NCBI RefSeq assembly: GCF_000430625.1
Contig: NZ_AUMJ01000035.1
Span: 1 to 64,000 of the forward strand
Direction: 5' to 3'
Length of the DNA: 64,000 nucleotides
DNA from: Aneurinibacillus terranovensis DSM 18919
GTDB taxonomy: Bacteria; Bacillota; Bacilli; Aneurinibacillales; Aneurinibacillaceae
The stretch's first letter is position 1. Each line of letters opens with the position of its first letter. The notes under the pieces were generated by a model that did not search any database, had not been told where the DNA came from, and was given only the letters and a program-made list of their open reading frames with translations. Shown one piece after another: positions 1 to 8,129 of this stretch. The position numbers were made by a program, and so were the translations under genes.

Positions 1-183
1 AAGCAATACCGGACAAAGTGGATGGCACGAACGTGTTCCAAGCTTGAGACCCGTCTTCTTTATGCAAGACCCTACTCCCCTGAATCAAAAGGTAATGAGA
101 AGTCCGATGTAATGAGAAGCCAATTTGCAATTGCTGCAGTTTAACGGCAATCTATGCAAATTAACTTCTCATTATTCTGCCAT
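1..183. other. Window edge and left flank of the recombinase element
   Basis: No complete gene is visible. On the minus strand one frame stays open from about position 88 to the window edge and reads like protein (for example VLHKEDGSQAW and TFVPSTLSGIA), so it may be the start or middle of a gene continuing outside; I cannot identify it. The remainder carries short repeats, described separately, which may mark the left end of the recombinase element. Confidence 0.3.
93..174. repeat. TAATGAGAAG repeats with an 18-20 bp inverted repeat
   Basis: TAATGAGAAG occurs in direct orientation at 93-102 and 110-119, and inverted at 165-174. The second and third copies extend into a longer inverted repeat, TAATGAGAAG-NN-AATTTGCA, whose arms are 110-129 and 155-174. 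It lies just beyond the stop of the last recombinase gene. Known RIT elements have terminal inverted repeats with sub-repeats, so this is a plausible element end or recombinase-binding array; that role is inferred. Confidence 0.5.
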
Positions 184-654
184 TCATCTACCCAGGTTTT
201 TAAGCCAGTTCCTCAACCCGGCATTGCTTTGCCATTCCGGAAGTTTGCCCGAGACGACGTTATTCGTGCTTTTCTCCAGCGCTTTTCTTTTCATTTCTCC
301 ATCAATGCGTGCATAAATTTCGGTGGTCTGGATATCCACATGACCAAGAAAATCGCGGATGTAGATCAGATTCACACCAGACTGCAACAAATGAACGGCC
401 TTACTGTGCCGGAGACAATGAGGGGACAACGGATTCGGAAACAATGCGGGAGTGCGTGCTCTGGCAGCTTCCGCATATTTTTTCACAATGTAAGCTATCC
501 CTTCGCGAGTAAGTTTGTTTTTTGAGCGGTTTTGAAATAATGGATACGCTTGCGCATGCGGCTCTTTCCAATTATTTTCGTCCAGATACTGGTTTAAAAG
601 CACTGCCATCGGCTTCATGAGGGGAACCATTCTGCTTTTTAAAGATGTGGGCAC
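184..654 (-). pseudogene. Third tyrosine recombinase of a RIT-type trio, front half missing
   Basis: This is the C-terminal half of a tyrosine recombinase (phage-integrase family). The catalytic HCLRH box, the LGHV box and the nucleophile region TTEIYAR are visible. The 156 residues compare with roughly 300-340 for a full third member of a recombinase trio. The reading frame opens in the middle of the catalytic domain, so the first catalytic Arg and the Lys, plus the N-terminal DNA-binding domain, are absent. It overlaps the end of the preceding recombinase by about 80 bases in another frame, which suggests a deletion joining the end of gene two to the middle of gene three. It is probably inactive, which would leave the element immobile or dependent on a copy elsewhere. 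Confidence 0.75.
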
Positions 655-1591
655 AGGTTGAAGCGACTTGACGAATCAGTTCAGGGTAAGCTTCTACAGT
701 GAGCCGCAGATAATGCTGAGTAGCAGCGACGGAGGTATGCCCGAGATAAGTGGATAGAATCGGAAGTGCGCAATAAATGTCGATGCCGTTTTGGGTTTGG
801 CTGGCTAGCGTATGCACACAGAACGTATGACGCAGGTCATGCAATCGAGGTCCGTTTCCTTTGCCGCCATGGGAGATCCCGGCTTTCCATAAAAGTGTCC
901 TGAACGTTTTGTAAACCTGGTCGCGCGACAAGGGAGTGCCTCGTTTGTTTCGGAAAAAATAATCGTTTGGCGACGTATTGTTGTTAAACCGGGCATCATA
1001 ATCGGCAAACATTTGCCAAAGGCGCTCCGACAGGGGAATCAAGCGATCCTGGTTGAATTTGGAGGCACGAATAAATACCACGCCGGCAAGCAGATCCACA
1101 TCGGATTTTTTGAGATGGATCGCCTCTGAAATCCGCAGTCCACAACTGTACAACAGGCGCAGCAACAAAGGGAAGACCTCTTTTTTACTCGAAAGACGAT
1201 GTGCCGACATACCATCGCATGCATGAAAGAGACGGTTGATTTCGTCGTGAGTAAAGATATAGGGAATAAAGTCGCCGCGGCTCACTTTACGCTTTCCCGG
1301 TGGAATAAACGCATCATATCCGTTATCTTGCATATACAAAGCAAATTGACGAAGGTCACTGGCGCGATGCTCCCATGTTCGTACACTCTCATTCTTTCTT
1401 CTTTCCGTCCAATCCAGCACTAATCGTTTGGTCAGGGATGGCGTCTTCATCGCATACGGTATCGAAAATTCTGAAAACCTGCGGAGATTTTCGCTGGTTG
1501 TCTCGTATTTGTAGCCCAAGCTCATTTTAAGCCGGACAAAATCCTGTAGAAGCGCTGCAAACGGGCCGGAAAATCGGGCTTCTTTCTTCAC
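572..1591 (-). CDS. Tyrosine recombinase, second gene of a RIT-type trio
   Basis: A complete site-specific recombinase of about 339 residues. It has an N-terminal SAM-like core-binding region (first ~100 residues), then the catalytic domain with Arg in SCGLRISEA, HDLRH, LGHTS and a Tyr in TQHYLRL. I prefer a GTG start at 1591, because GAGGAGGTG lies about nine bases upstream and the preceding recombinase stops at 1594; an in-frame TTG at 1621 is the alternative. The gene lies between two other tyrosine recombinases in the same direction with almost no spacing. This is the arrangement called RIT (recombinases in trio), where the three proteins are thought to act together in moving the element. 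Exact site specificity cannot be told from sequence. Confidence 0.85.
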   Translation of the reverse strand: MKKEARFSGPFAALLQDFVRLKMSLGYKYETTSENLRRFSEFSIPYAMKTPSLTKRLVLDWTERRKNESVRTWEHRASDLRQFALYMQDNGYDAFIPPGKRKVSRGDFIPYIFTHDEINRLFHACDGMSAHRLSSKKEVFPLLLRLLYSCGLRISEAIHLKKSDVDLLAGVVFIRASKFNQDRLIPLSERLWQMFADYDARFNNNTSPNDYFFRNKRGTPLSRDQVYKTFRTLLWKAGISHGGKGNGPRLHDLRHTFCVHTLASQTQNGIDIYCALPILSTYLGHTSVAATQHYLRLTVEAYPELIRQVASTCAHIFKKQNGSPHEADGSAFKPVSGRK

Positions 1592-1593
1592 GA

Positions 1594-2766
1594 TCAGAAC
1601 ACCTCCTCGCCCTTGTTCCAATCGAACGGTGGCGGAGTCAAGGCACAGTTTCTGAGTTGTTGAATATCTATTTGCAAATACACGGAAGTGGAGGCGGTTC
1701 GGGTATGTCCCAGTATCTCTGAAATGACGGGCAGCGGCGTCTTTTCTTCCAATAAAGCACTGGCCAAACTGTGGCGTAGGGCATGAGGCCCGTGCCGCTT
1801 GCCATCCACAATCTTGATCCCGGCTTTCCTTAAATAATGGGTCACAATGCTGTGCAGCGTAGGCGCTTCTAATTTCCCTATAGGTGGAATAAGGCGAAGA
1901 AAAATCGCATTCGTTGTTGTGCAGTCCGGTCTTGCGTATTTGAGATAATCAATGAGCGCCAGTCCGATGTCCTCCAGCAAGGGAAGAATCATTGGCTTTT
2001 CGGTTTTGGCCTGAATGATTTCAATCGTGTTCTTCTCCCACTTCACGTGTTCAAACGTGAGGTCACAAATGTCCTGAGCTCGCAGCCCTAGCCTGGCCGC
2101 AAGCAGCAGGATAGCATAATCACGTTTGCCCTTTGGATTTCCGCGATCAACACACTGCAATAACTTTTGTACATCTTCTTTGGGATAGGCAGAGGGCACT
2201 TTGGTTCTGCTTCTGTAACCGTCCCGCGGGACGATATAGGCGTAATCCTTTGGCGTAAGCCTCTGTTGAAACAGATAATGAAAAAATGTCCGCAGAGCGC
2301 AGAGCGTACAGTGGATCACGGCGGGAGAATAATTCGTGAATGTCTGGATGAAGCCGAGAACCAGATTATCATGTAAGTCTTGTATTCGCTGTATGCCGCG
2401 GCTATGGAGATAGTCGGAGAAACGATCCAGATAGATGGCAGCGGACTGGATTGTATCGGCAGCAAACCCTTCTGCCTGTCGCTGATCCAGATAGTTTTGA
2501 AACACCGTCTGAAATTGAGGATGAAAAACGTGTACTTTTCGCTTTGCTTTCGCGAGGATGATGCCGTGCTGCTGGTAGTCTGTCAGTACATTCACGGCTC
2601 GGGCGCAAATGGCCAAATTGCGGGGCAAGTTGCGAAAGGCCGTAATCTCGTAGACTTCTTCCAAAAAATCAAGTCCCATTTTGGCGTTGAGGAATTCTGA
2701 TGGAGCGATCGATGAAATACATCGTTTTTCTGGAGGAGCCGCAAGGCTGATTAACAAGCTGTGCAC
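1594..2766 (-). CDS. Tyrosine recombinase, first gene of a RIT-type trio
   Basis: Tyrosine recombinase of about 390 residues with all catalytic landmarks: Arg in ARLGLRAQD, HALRH, LGHTRT and Tyr in TSVYLQI. The N-terminal ~200 residues form the usual core-binding domain. It is the promoter-proximal gene of the trio, and its stop sits two bases before the likely start of gene two, so the two are surely translated together. The start is uncertain. The longest frame begins at GTG 2766 without a good ribosome site; an internal Met at 2679 (MGLDFLEE) is possible. Upstream of it lies the truncated ABC ATPase gene, with the presumed right end of the element between them. Confidence 0.83.
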   Translation of the reverse strand: MHSLLISLAAPPEKRCISSIAPSEFLNAKMGLDFLEEVYEITAFRNLPRNLAICARAVNVLTDYQQHGIILAKAKRKVHVFHPQFQTVFQNYLDQRQAEGFAADTIQSAAIYLDRFSDYLHSRGIQRIQDLHDNLVLGFIQTFTNYSPAVIHCTLCALRTFFHYLFQQRLTPKDYAYIVPRDGYRSRTKVPSAYPKEDVQKLLQCVDRGNPKGKRDYAILLLAARLGLRAQDICDLTFEHVKWEKNTIEIIQAKTEKPMILPLLEDIGLALIDYLKYARPDCTTTNAIFLRLIPPIGKLEAPTLHSIVTHYLRKAGIKIVDGKRHGPHALRHSLASALLEEKTPLPVISEILGHTRTASTSVYLQIDIQQLRNCALTPPPFDWNKGEEVF

Positions 2767-2838
2767 GCACTGTTTACTTTATGGAGCACAGAACGGGCAT
2801 CGCATCATAGATGACCATATGGTCAAACGGGTGGTTGA

Positions 2839-2861
2839 GGGAGAATTGTCATGATTCTCCC
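2839..2861. repeat. Perfect 8-bp inverted repeat near the element's right end
   Basis: GGGAGAAT (2839-2846) and ATTCTCCC (2854-2861) pair across a 7-base loop. It lies between the first recombinase gene and the direct repeats at 2881-2933. There is no T-run, so it is not an obvious terminator; a recombinase or regulator site is possible. Confidence 0.5.
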
Positions 2862-2880
2862 TTTCTTTCAAATAAGATTT

Positions 2881-2933
2881 GGACAAGATTTCCGTCAAAG
2901 CTCGGACAACAAACGCCGTCAAGTTATGGACAA
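2881..2933. repeat. Three GGACAA repeats spaced 23-24 bp, presumed RIT right end
   Basis: GGACAA occurs at 2881, 2904 and 2928, and CCGTCAA at 2892 and 2916, giving two and a half copies of a ~23-24 bp unit. The array lies 20-30 bases from the point where the ABC ATPase loses homology. Tandem recombinase-binding units at an element end fit this position. I see no matching inverted array at the left edge of the window, so the pairing of ends is unproven. Confidence 0.5.
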
Positions 2934-3297
2934 TATAGTATGTCATTAACACTTGAATCCGATCCTTTGTCACACCAGGAACCATGCGTGCAAAGTGAAT
3001 TAAATTTTTATACCCGCTCAAAAATTTATACATTTCTGGATTTTCAACAATTGCTCCGACCTGGACGATAGCCTTCTCATAATTTTCTTTTATGCTTTGT
3101 CCGCCAATTAAAACATCTCCTTCAGTAATACTCATTAAGCCAACCATCATTCGGATGGTTGTTGTTTTTCCCGCTCCGTTCGGACCTAACAATCCGAATA
3201 CCTCACCTTTTGGCACTTCAAAACTTAAATGATTAATTATTACTTTATTTCCAATACGTTTAGTCAGATTACGAACTTGCAGAATCGGCGTCGACAT

Positions 3298-3867
3298 GTG
3301 TTCTCCTCCTTTATATATCCAAATCATCATACACACGATTTATTATAAAAACGAAAACTCTTTCTTAACTTTTTCTTAACTTTATACAAGTCCTCCTGTT
3401 TTAAATACTGTTTTAAAAGTTAATTTATTACAATTAAGGAAAATGAACCAATTAATCCTCAATCAAATAACTCGATAGGTCAAAACTGAGTAATCTAGAG
3501 AGGAGGCTAACGCATTCTTCAGGTGGTATCTACCCTCTAGCAACCCAGCGCTTTTTTCTCATCGGCTTCCACTTCCGTGCGTCCTATAATTGGAAATACA
3601 CCAGACATGATCATGTATGTTTTTATGCATTTAATTTTACCTCAATCGGTATGGCTTTACTCTCCACTGAGGACCACTGTATAAAAGCGAATACTTCCCT
3701 ATGTAAGTTAATGGGTTATACGGAATGTTAATATTGCCCAAACAAAAAGAAAAAAAGACACTAACGATTATGTTAATGCCTGATTATACTTTGTAACTAC
3801 AATGTGTAAAAACCTAATTTGTAGTCCACAAAGATGAATTTAATATTCTTGAAAATTACAGCTCATC
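3298..3867. other. Intergenic, no supported gene
   Basis: AT-rich gap between the ATPase remnant and the DUF3219 gene. One 25-codon minus-strand frame starting near 3615 has no ribosome site and is not believable. I see no RNA motif or terminator that I would defend; a promoter for the ATPase remnant should lie near 3310-3400. Confidence 0.4.
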
Positions 3868-4170
3868 TTAACCAATCTCAATTAGCTCTAATTTAAAATC
3901 ACCAACTGAGTTTTCCTTATAAAGGTTTGTAAAAGAAGTCGAATAGTTATTTATTGTTCCTCTAAATTTCAGGTTACTCTCAGGAACTTTAACATCAAAA
4001 GTGTTCTCATATAATAGCGTTGTTATCATATGATACTCTTCACCACTTCTTACTTTAAAATCAAAGGCGATTTTATGTAATTCCTTGCCGGTTTTTCCAT
4101 CATTTATAACTCCCTCTTGATATCCAGTTACTTTTATATTAACATCATTCAAAATTACCTCAGTGACCAT
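3868..4170 (-). CDS. DUF3219 (YkvR-like) small protein
   Basis: A 100-residue soluble protein that resembles the B. subtilis YkvR family (DUF3219): an N-terminal MVTEVILNDV strand, then FDFKV, YHMITTLLYE, and the conserved NYSTSFTNLY followed by VGDFKLELIEI. The whole is predicted as mainly beta. Its length equals the family's usual ~95-105 residues, so it is intact. AGGAGGTG precedes the start at 4170. Its function is not known. It stands alone between the ATPase remnant and a transposase fossil. Recognition is from memory of family sequence, so moderate certainty. Confidence 0.7.
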   Translation of the reverse strand: MVTEVILNDVNIKVTGYQEGVINDGKTGKELHKIAFDFKVRSGEEYHMITTLLYENTFDVKVPESNLKFRGTINNYSTSFTNLYKENSVGDFKLELIEIG

Positions 4171-4442
4171 ATCAACACCTCCTCTAATGCCTCATACAGC
4201 AAATCATAGCAGTAATTTTTATTATTCACAAATAGGGCGTCCAATTTTTTTAGAAGGCGATGCGTTCTAAAATAAATGATACTGTATTGAAATTACCTTT
4301 ATTTTTATACACCTATTTGGGAGTGAACAAAAATAAGATACTCGTTGTATTAATATATCGGAAATTATCGATATAATAAATTTTGTGGTACAAAAGTGAA
4401 CTTTTATAGCATTGTTATTGATGGCCGTTGAACTGACAGACG

Positions 4443-4908
4443 AATTCGACATTTGAATACCCCTGCTACATCCATGCCGAGCTTCCGCGCACAAACTGCG
4501 ACTCATGCAACCGAATCATGCGGGTGCATGTACCATGGGCATTGAATAAACCGAAGCATTATTTTACGCTTCACTTTGACGCGCTGATCATGCTTTTGTC
4601 TAAAGATGTGACGATCTTTATGGATCCTGAGCAGAAGAACGTCATATGCGTGACCAAAGAGAAACACTCCAGTACCTGGAACGAATGCAGAAAACAGCTA
4701 GAAGCGCACGGAGACAAGGCCGAGCAAGTAACGGAAGTATGCATGGATATGTCGCCTGCCTTCATCAAAGGTGCTGGGGAGCATTTCCTGAATGCGGCGA
4801 CACGTTTGACAAGTTCCACGTCATTCAGGCGGCCAACGAAGCCGTCGATGAGGTACGGCGGTCCGAGAGTAAAAGTAGCACTGAACTCAAGAATACACGC
4901 TATATGTG
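4443..4908 (+). pseudogene. ISL3-family transposase fossil, frameshifted
   Basis: From about 4443 one frame reads FEYPCYIHAELPRTNC, then VPWALNKPKHYFTLHF, then CMDMSPAFIKGAGEHF, all typical of ISL3-family DDE transposases (the DMSPA stretch holds a catalytic Asp). At about 4790 homology moves to another frame and continues as FDKFHVIQAANEAVDEVRR, so there is a frameshift. It ends at a stop at 4908, right against the MFS gene. The N-terminal zinc finger, part of the centre and the C-terminal half are missing, and a stop lies just upstream at 4434. No terminal inverted repeats are seen. A dead IS remnant. Confidence 0.82.
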
Positions 4909-6156
4909 ACTATTCGGTGTGCCTTGTTGGGTGTTGCCCTCTGCTTCCCATTGTTTCAGCTTCCGATCCGACGGCAAGAAAATCGTGAGTATTCCTATAA
5001 CGGGTAAAAAACTGCATAGCATCATCGTAAAATTCAGGCCATAAACATCAGCCAGTTTTCCGAGAAGGACGGAACCGATAGCTCCCATTCCAAACGCCAA
5101 ACCAACAATCAACCCTGAAACGGTGCCAATCTTGCCCGGTATCAATTCTTGAGCATAAACGACTGTAACAGAGAAGCTCGACAAAATAATAAAACCTAGA
5201 ATAAGAAAAATTGGATAAACCCAAAACAAACTAACATGCGGAAGTAAAAGCGCGAAGGGCGCTGCACCAAGCATAGAAAATAAAATCATAGTCCTTTTTC
5301 CGAAACGGTCCGCCAACGGTCCCCCTAAGAAGGTACCAAGTACCCCGGAAGCCAAAAATACAAAAATATAATATTGCGCATTTTTAATGGATAATCCATA
5401 GTGATTAATTAAATAAAATTGATAATAGTTTGAAATTCCAGCGGAGTACCATGATCGGGCAAATACGAGAAAAATAAGGAGAAGAATAGCAAAGGTGATT
5501 TTCTTTTGTTTCTCCCCATTAAATTCTTTTGTTTGTTTTGTTTTGCTTACTTTTGGAAAGTAAACAAGCTGTTGACTATACCAAGCAGAAACATATAGCA
5601 GCACAAGGACAGCCAAAGCAGCGACAAAGGTAAACCAGATGGAACCGAATTGCCCCAATGGAACGAAAATTAAGGCTGTCATAATTGGTGCTAAGGACTG
5701 TCCGGCGTTTCCCCCCACTTGATAAATCGATTGCGCAAGTCCTCTCTTTACGCCTGCCGCCATATAAGCAACCCGGGATCCCTCCGGATGAAAAGACGCA
5801 GATCCTAAACCAATAAAAACTACTGATAATAAAACAGAAGGAAAGCTAGGGGCATAGGCTAAGCCTAGCATTCCGATCAAGGATAATCCCATTCCAAATG
5901 GCAGCATATAAGGCGAGCTCCGCTTATCAGTATACCAGCCAACAACCGGCTGCATGATGGAAGACGTCATACTTAAGGCAAAAGCAATCCACCCAAGTTG
6001 GACATAAGATAAATGCATGCTTTTCGCTAAAATTGGGAAAATAGCCGGTACAACCGATTGCATTGAATCGTTTAATAAATGAACGAAACTAATTGCAAAT
6101 AAAATTCGATATACAGTAGATTGAACCATCGAACTTGATTTTACAACCACTTGCAT
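4900..6156 (-). CDS. MFS exporter, fosmidomycin-resistance (Fsr) type
   Basis: A 418-residue major facilitator superfamily transporter with twelve hydrophobic segments. The N-terminal part carries the Fsr signature: HLLNDSMQSVVPAIFPIL, a QPVVGWYTDK loop, FHPEGSRVA and QVGGNAGQS. Members export fosmidomycin and sometimes other drugs by proton antiport in the cytoplasmic membrane. GGAGAGGTG precedes ATG 6156 at good spacing. The last residues overlap the ISL3 fossil by nine bases on the opposite strand, so the true C-terminus may have been altered; HSH-like family ends differ, but all transmembrane segments are present. No regulator is adjacent. Substrate is inferred from family only. Confidence 0.85.
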   Translation of the reverse strand: MQVVVKSSSMVQSTVYRILFAISFVHLLNDSMQSVVPAIFPILAKSMHLSYVQLGWIAFALSMTSSIMQPVVGWYTDKRSSPYMLPFGMGLSLIGMLGLAYAPSFPSVLLSVVFIGLGSASFHPEGSRVAYMAAGVKRGLAQSIYQVGGNAGQSLAPIMTALIFVPLGQFGSIWFTFVAALAVLVLLYVSAWYSQQLVYFPKVSKTKQTKEFNGEKQKKITFAILLLIFLVFARSWYSAGISNYYQFYLINHYGLSIKNAQYYIFVFLASGVLGTFLGGPLADRFGKRTMILFSMLGAAPFALLLPHVSLFWVYPIFLILGFIILSSFSVTVVYAQELIPGKIGTVSGLIVGLAFGMGAIGSVLLGKLADVYGLNFTMMLCSFLPVIGILTIFLPSDRKLKQWEAEGNTQQGTPNSHI

Positions 6157-6374
6157 ATTTAATTCACCTCTCCAAAATGATTTCTGTCTACAATTTCAAT
6201 TCCCATGCAACTTTTTCTCAATTAAATTAAAATTACAATATTTATTATTGTACTCTACTTTGATCCCCAAATAAAACCGGTTATCTACGTAGGAGTTATT
6301 TTACTGGCGGAACGTTATCGGACATCGCCTTAGTTTTATGCATCAAGACAATAAAGAAGCTTTCCCAGGTTGAA
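6157..6374. promoter_or_regulatory. Upstream region of the MFS exporter
   Basis: AT-rich stretch on the 5' side of the exporter, expected to hold its promoter. No operator that I can defend, and no gene. Confidence 0.35.
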
Positions 6375-6541
6375 CTAGGTCGGCTGCCTCCGTTTGGTTT
6401 TCATAATTTCAATTAGAGTCCGTTTCCCCATCAGAGATGAATACGGATAAAAATTCTTAATGCTTTTTATTGGATACTCATCTTTCACAAAAGATGGGAT
6501 ATACCCATGCATCGCAGCAATGCCTTTAATGGAATCGCCCA
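6375..6541 (-). pseudogene. Unidentified coding fossil next to the dioxygenase remnant
   Basis: On the minus strand a frame reads VLVLGDSIKGIAAMHGYIP, then ... KDEYPIKSIKNFYPYSSLMGKR, ending at a stop at 6375. Its composition looks like real protein, but it has no start of its own and begins inside the frame of the catechol dioxygenase remnant. I do not recognise the family. It may be the tail of another gene joined by deletion. Confidence 0.4.
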
Positions 6542-6544
6542 GCA

Positions 6545-6613
6545 CTAATACTCGACCGACTCGTTTATATCCATGACTCTAAGTTCAGCTCTTCCAATCC
6601 GCATGATTCCCAT
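6545..6613 (-). pseudogene. Catechol 2,3-dioxygenase, first 22 codons only
   Basis: ATG at 6613, preceded by GAGGGTGAT, opens MGIMRIGRAELRVMDINESV, which matches the extreme N-terminus of bacillar extradiol catechol 2,3-dioxygenases (usually ~300 residues), then a stop at 6545. Everything after the first beta strand is missing. The ribosome site and start are intact, so this is a gene beheaded from behind by deletion rather than a random match. Very short, hence moderate confidence. Confidence 0.55.
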
Positions 6614-6788
6614 TAAGATCACCCTCTTAGTTAATTTATAACCGTATACATATCATAAAATATTTTAAATTCTGAATCTATCATCTATCATGCTGTATTT
6701 TCTGTTCGATTTTTCCTTATTTTCGTATGGATAATATCAAACATGTAAATAATGTTAATATAATCGCTTAAAACGATGAGAATAAATG

Positions 6789-6980
6789 AGAAAAACTCGC
6801 GGGCGTTGCCGCTCGTCCTTTTTCTGCAGGGAAGCGAAACGGCCGCTTAGTGACCGGAAGGTCGGACCGACAAAACATCCGGGTATCTCAAGGATGGACA
6901 ATTGTCGGTCTGATCGCCCTTCCGGCCACACGCTCCACATCGAAAAAGCAACGTTCGGCACACTCCCGCGAGTTTTTCTC
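6789..6980. repeat. About 190-bp long imperfect palindrome
   Basis: Outer arms GAGAAAAACTCGCGGG (6789-6804) and CCCGCGAGTTTTTCTC (6965-6980) pair perfectly over 16 bp. Further in, GTTGCCG/CGT/CTTTTTC stretches pair imperfectly. The inner part repeats the pattern: CCGGAAGG and ACCGACAA near 6853-6876 pair with TTGTCGGT and CCTTCCGG near 6902-6926. The smallest loop is closed by CATCC and GGATG near 6886-6895. The whole can fold as one long cruciform or RNA rod. No coding potential. It may be a MITE-like or palindromic mobile repeat, or a structured RNA. Confidence 0.7.
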
Positions 6981-6992
6981 AGGTGACCAATG

Positions 6993-7042
6993 GAAGAAAG
7001 TATATGTTGCTTTAACACTGTAAAGCAACATATACTTTCTTT
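6993..7042. repeat. 21-bp perfect hairpin with 6-base loop
   Basis: GAAAGTATATGTTGCTTTA (6996-7014) pairs perfectly with 7021-7039 across ACACTG, and the stem can extend by two A-T pairs. No T-run follows on either strand, and a separate normal terminator for htpX lies just beyond. It is only a dozen bases from the long palindrome. Possibly an IS scar, protein-binding site or part of the same mobile repeat. Confidence 0.7.
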
Positions 7043-7049
7043 AACGGCA

Positions 7050-7086
7050 AAAAAATATGGGCTACTGAAAAGACAATAGCCCATAC
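7050..7086 (-). terminator. Rho-independent terminator of htpX
   Basis: On the minus strand ATGGGCTA pairs with TAGCCCAT and is followed by a run of seven T. It lies 30 bases after the htpX stop. Confidence 0.85.
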
Positions 7087-7117
7087 TATTTCCATCAAAA
7101 AGATGTCTGATTTATCA

Positions 7118-7993
7118 TTATCCTTGTAAGCGTCGAATGCGATCCTCGAGATCAGGGTGACTGGCAAATAATCCAAGCCATCCTTTTTTTCCATTAATTT
7201 TAAAAGCGGCAATAGATTTCTGAGCAGTGTCCACCGGCTCAGTCGTTTGTTTAAGAGATTGCAAGGCGTGGATCATCTTCTCTTTTCCAGCCAGGTGAGC
7301 ACCACCATCATCTGCACGATATTCGCGATAACGGGAGTAAGCCATTACAACGATGCTTCCCAGAATCGAGAACAAAATGTCAAACACAACCACCGCGATG
7401 AACTGAACAAGAGGTGCGACATCTTCTTTTACAAATCGTGAAGCAATAAACGCACAAATTCGCGACAAGAAAACGACAAAGGTGTTGATAACTCCCTGCA
7501 CAAGGGTCATCGTAACCATATCCCCATTTGCAATATGGGCTACTTCATGAGCTAATACCCCTGTAATAGCCACACTATCCGTTCGTTCCAATAAACCTCG
7601 TGATACTGCAACCATGGAACGGTTTTTTGTTGGTCCTGTCGCAAAGGCATTAACTTCGGGTGAATCATAAATTCCTACCTCAGGCATTACCTTTAACCCT
7701 GCTTTATTAGACAAGCGGTATACTTCATCTAGCAGCGCACGCTCATACGGATGTATAGCACCGTTTGGATCAATGACGTGAATACCCATTACCCATTTTG
7801 CCATTAATCGTGAAAGAGCAAGAGAGATTATCGCTCCTGAGAAACCTACCACAGCACTAAAGACTAATAATGTATTAAAATTAATACCCTGGGCCGTAGC
7901 ATATCTTTGCACACCCAGAATACTTGTCACAATGCTGATGGTTACAATGACAAGCACGTTGACCAATAAAAATAAACCAATTCGTTTAAACAT
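7118..7993 (-). CDS. htpX: HtpX membrane zinc protease
   Basis: Integral-membrane M48 metalloprotease that degrades misfolded membrane proteins. Two N-terminal membrane segments (about residues 5-25 and 35-60), the zinc site HEVAH, and two further hydrophobic segments around residues 150-210 are visible, then the conserved YRADDGGA stretch with the third zinc ligand Glu nearby (REYRAD) and a C-terminal SHPDLEDRI tail. Length ~291 residues is normal. The start at 7993 (MFKRIGLF) is chosen because GGGAGAAG lies just before it; the frame runs 11 codons further upstream without support. It is a single gene with its own terminator; in bacilli htpX is often stress-controlled, but no operator is visible here. 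Confidence 0.93.
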   Translation of the reverse strand: MFKRIGLFLLVNVLVIVTISIVTSILGVQRYATAQGINFNTLLVFSAVVGFSGAIISLALSRLMAKWVMGIHVIDPNGAIHPYERALLDEVYRLSNKAGLKVMPEVGIYDSPEVNAFATGPTKNRSMVAVSRGLLERTDSVAITGVLAHEVAHIANGDMVTMTLVQGVINTFVVFLSRICAFIASRFVKEDVAPLVQFIAVVVFDILFSILGSIVVMAYSRYREYRADDGGAHLAGKEKMIHALQSLKQTTEPVDTAQKSIAAFKINGKKGWLGLFASHPDLEDRIRRLQG

Positions 7994-8090
7994 CTCTTCT
8001 CCCTTTCTTTTATCTTTTTCTATCATGTTGTTTTATACTGTTTTTATACGTAAGAAACATACAAAGGGATTCACTTTTTATTAAAATTAA

Positions 8091-8114
8091 ATCCCCGCCT
8101 ATACACGCGGGGAT
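8091..8114 (-). terminator. Terminator after the GGDEF-EAL gene
   Basis: ATCCCCGC and GCGGGGAT pair across an 8-base loop, followed on the minus strand by TTAATTTT. It lies 16 bases after the stop at 8130. Confidence 0.8.
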
Positions 8115-8129
8115 AGCATCACTTTGCTC

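Larger units (their letters stand above)
2779..3297 (-). pseudogene. ABC transporter ATP-binding subunit (BcrA type), 3' truncated
   Basis: The N-terminal ~115 residues match the ATPase of bacitracin-type exporters. The Walker A motif is GPNGAGKTTT, followed by the usual MMVGLM and GAIVENP stretches and ARMVPGVTKDRI. After that the sequence stops resembling the family: the Q-loop is there but the ABC signature, Walker B and H-loop are gone. A further ~57 unrelated codons are read from the flanking recombinase element before a stop at 2779. The start at 3297 has AGGAGGAG in front; the frame could begin 13 codons earlier but without a ribosome site. The break coincides with the repeats at 2881-2933, so insertion of the RIT element is the simplest cause. 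No permease gene is next to it. Confidence 0.8.

Noticed and set aside
3540-3620. 25-codon minus-strand frame (MIMSGVFPIIG)
   Set aside because: No ribosome site and no similarity; could be a remnant but cannot be supported.
4267-4506. 79-codon minus-strand frame
   Set aside because: No ribosome site and it lies antisense over the start of the ISL3 fossil, whose protein similarity is on the plus strand.
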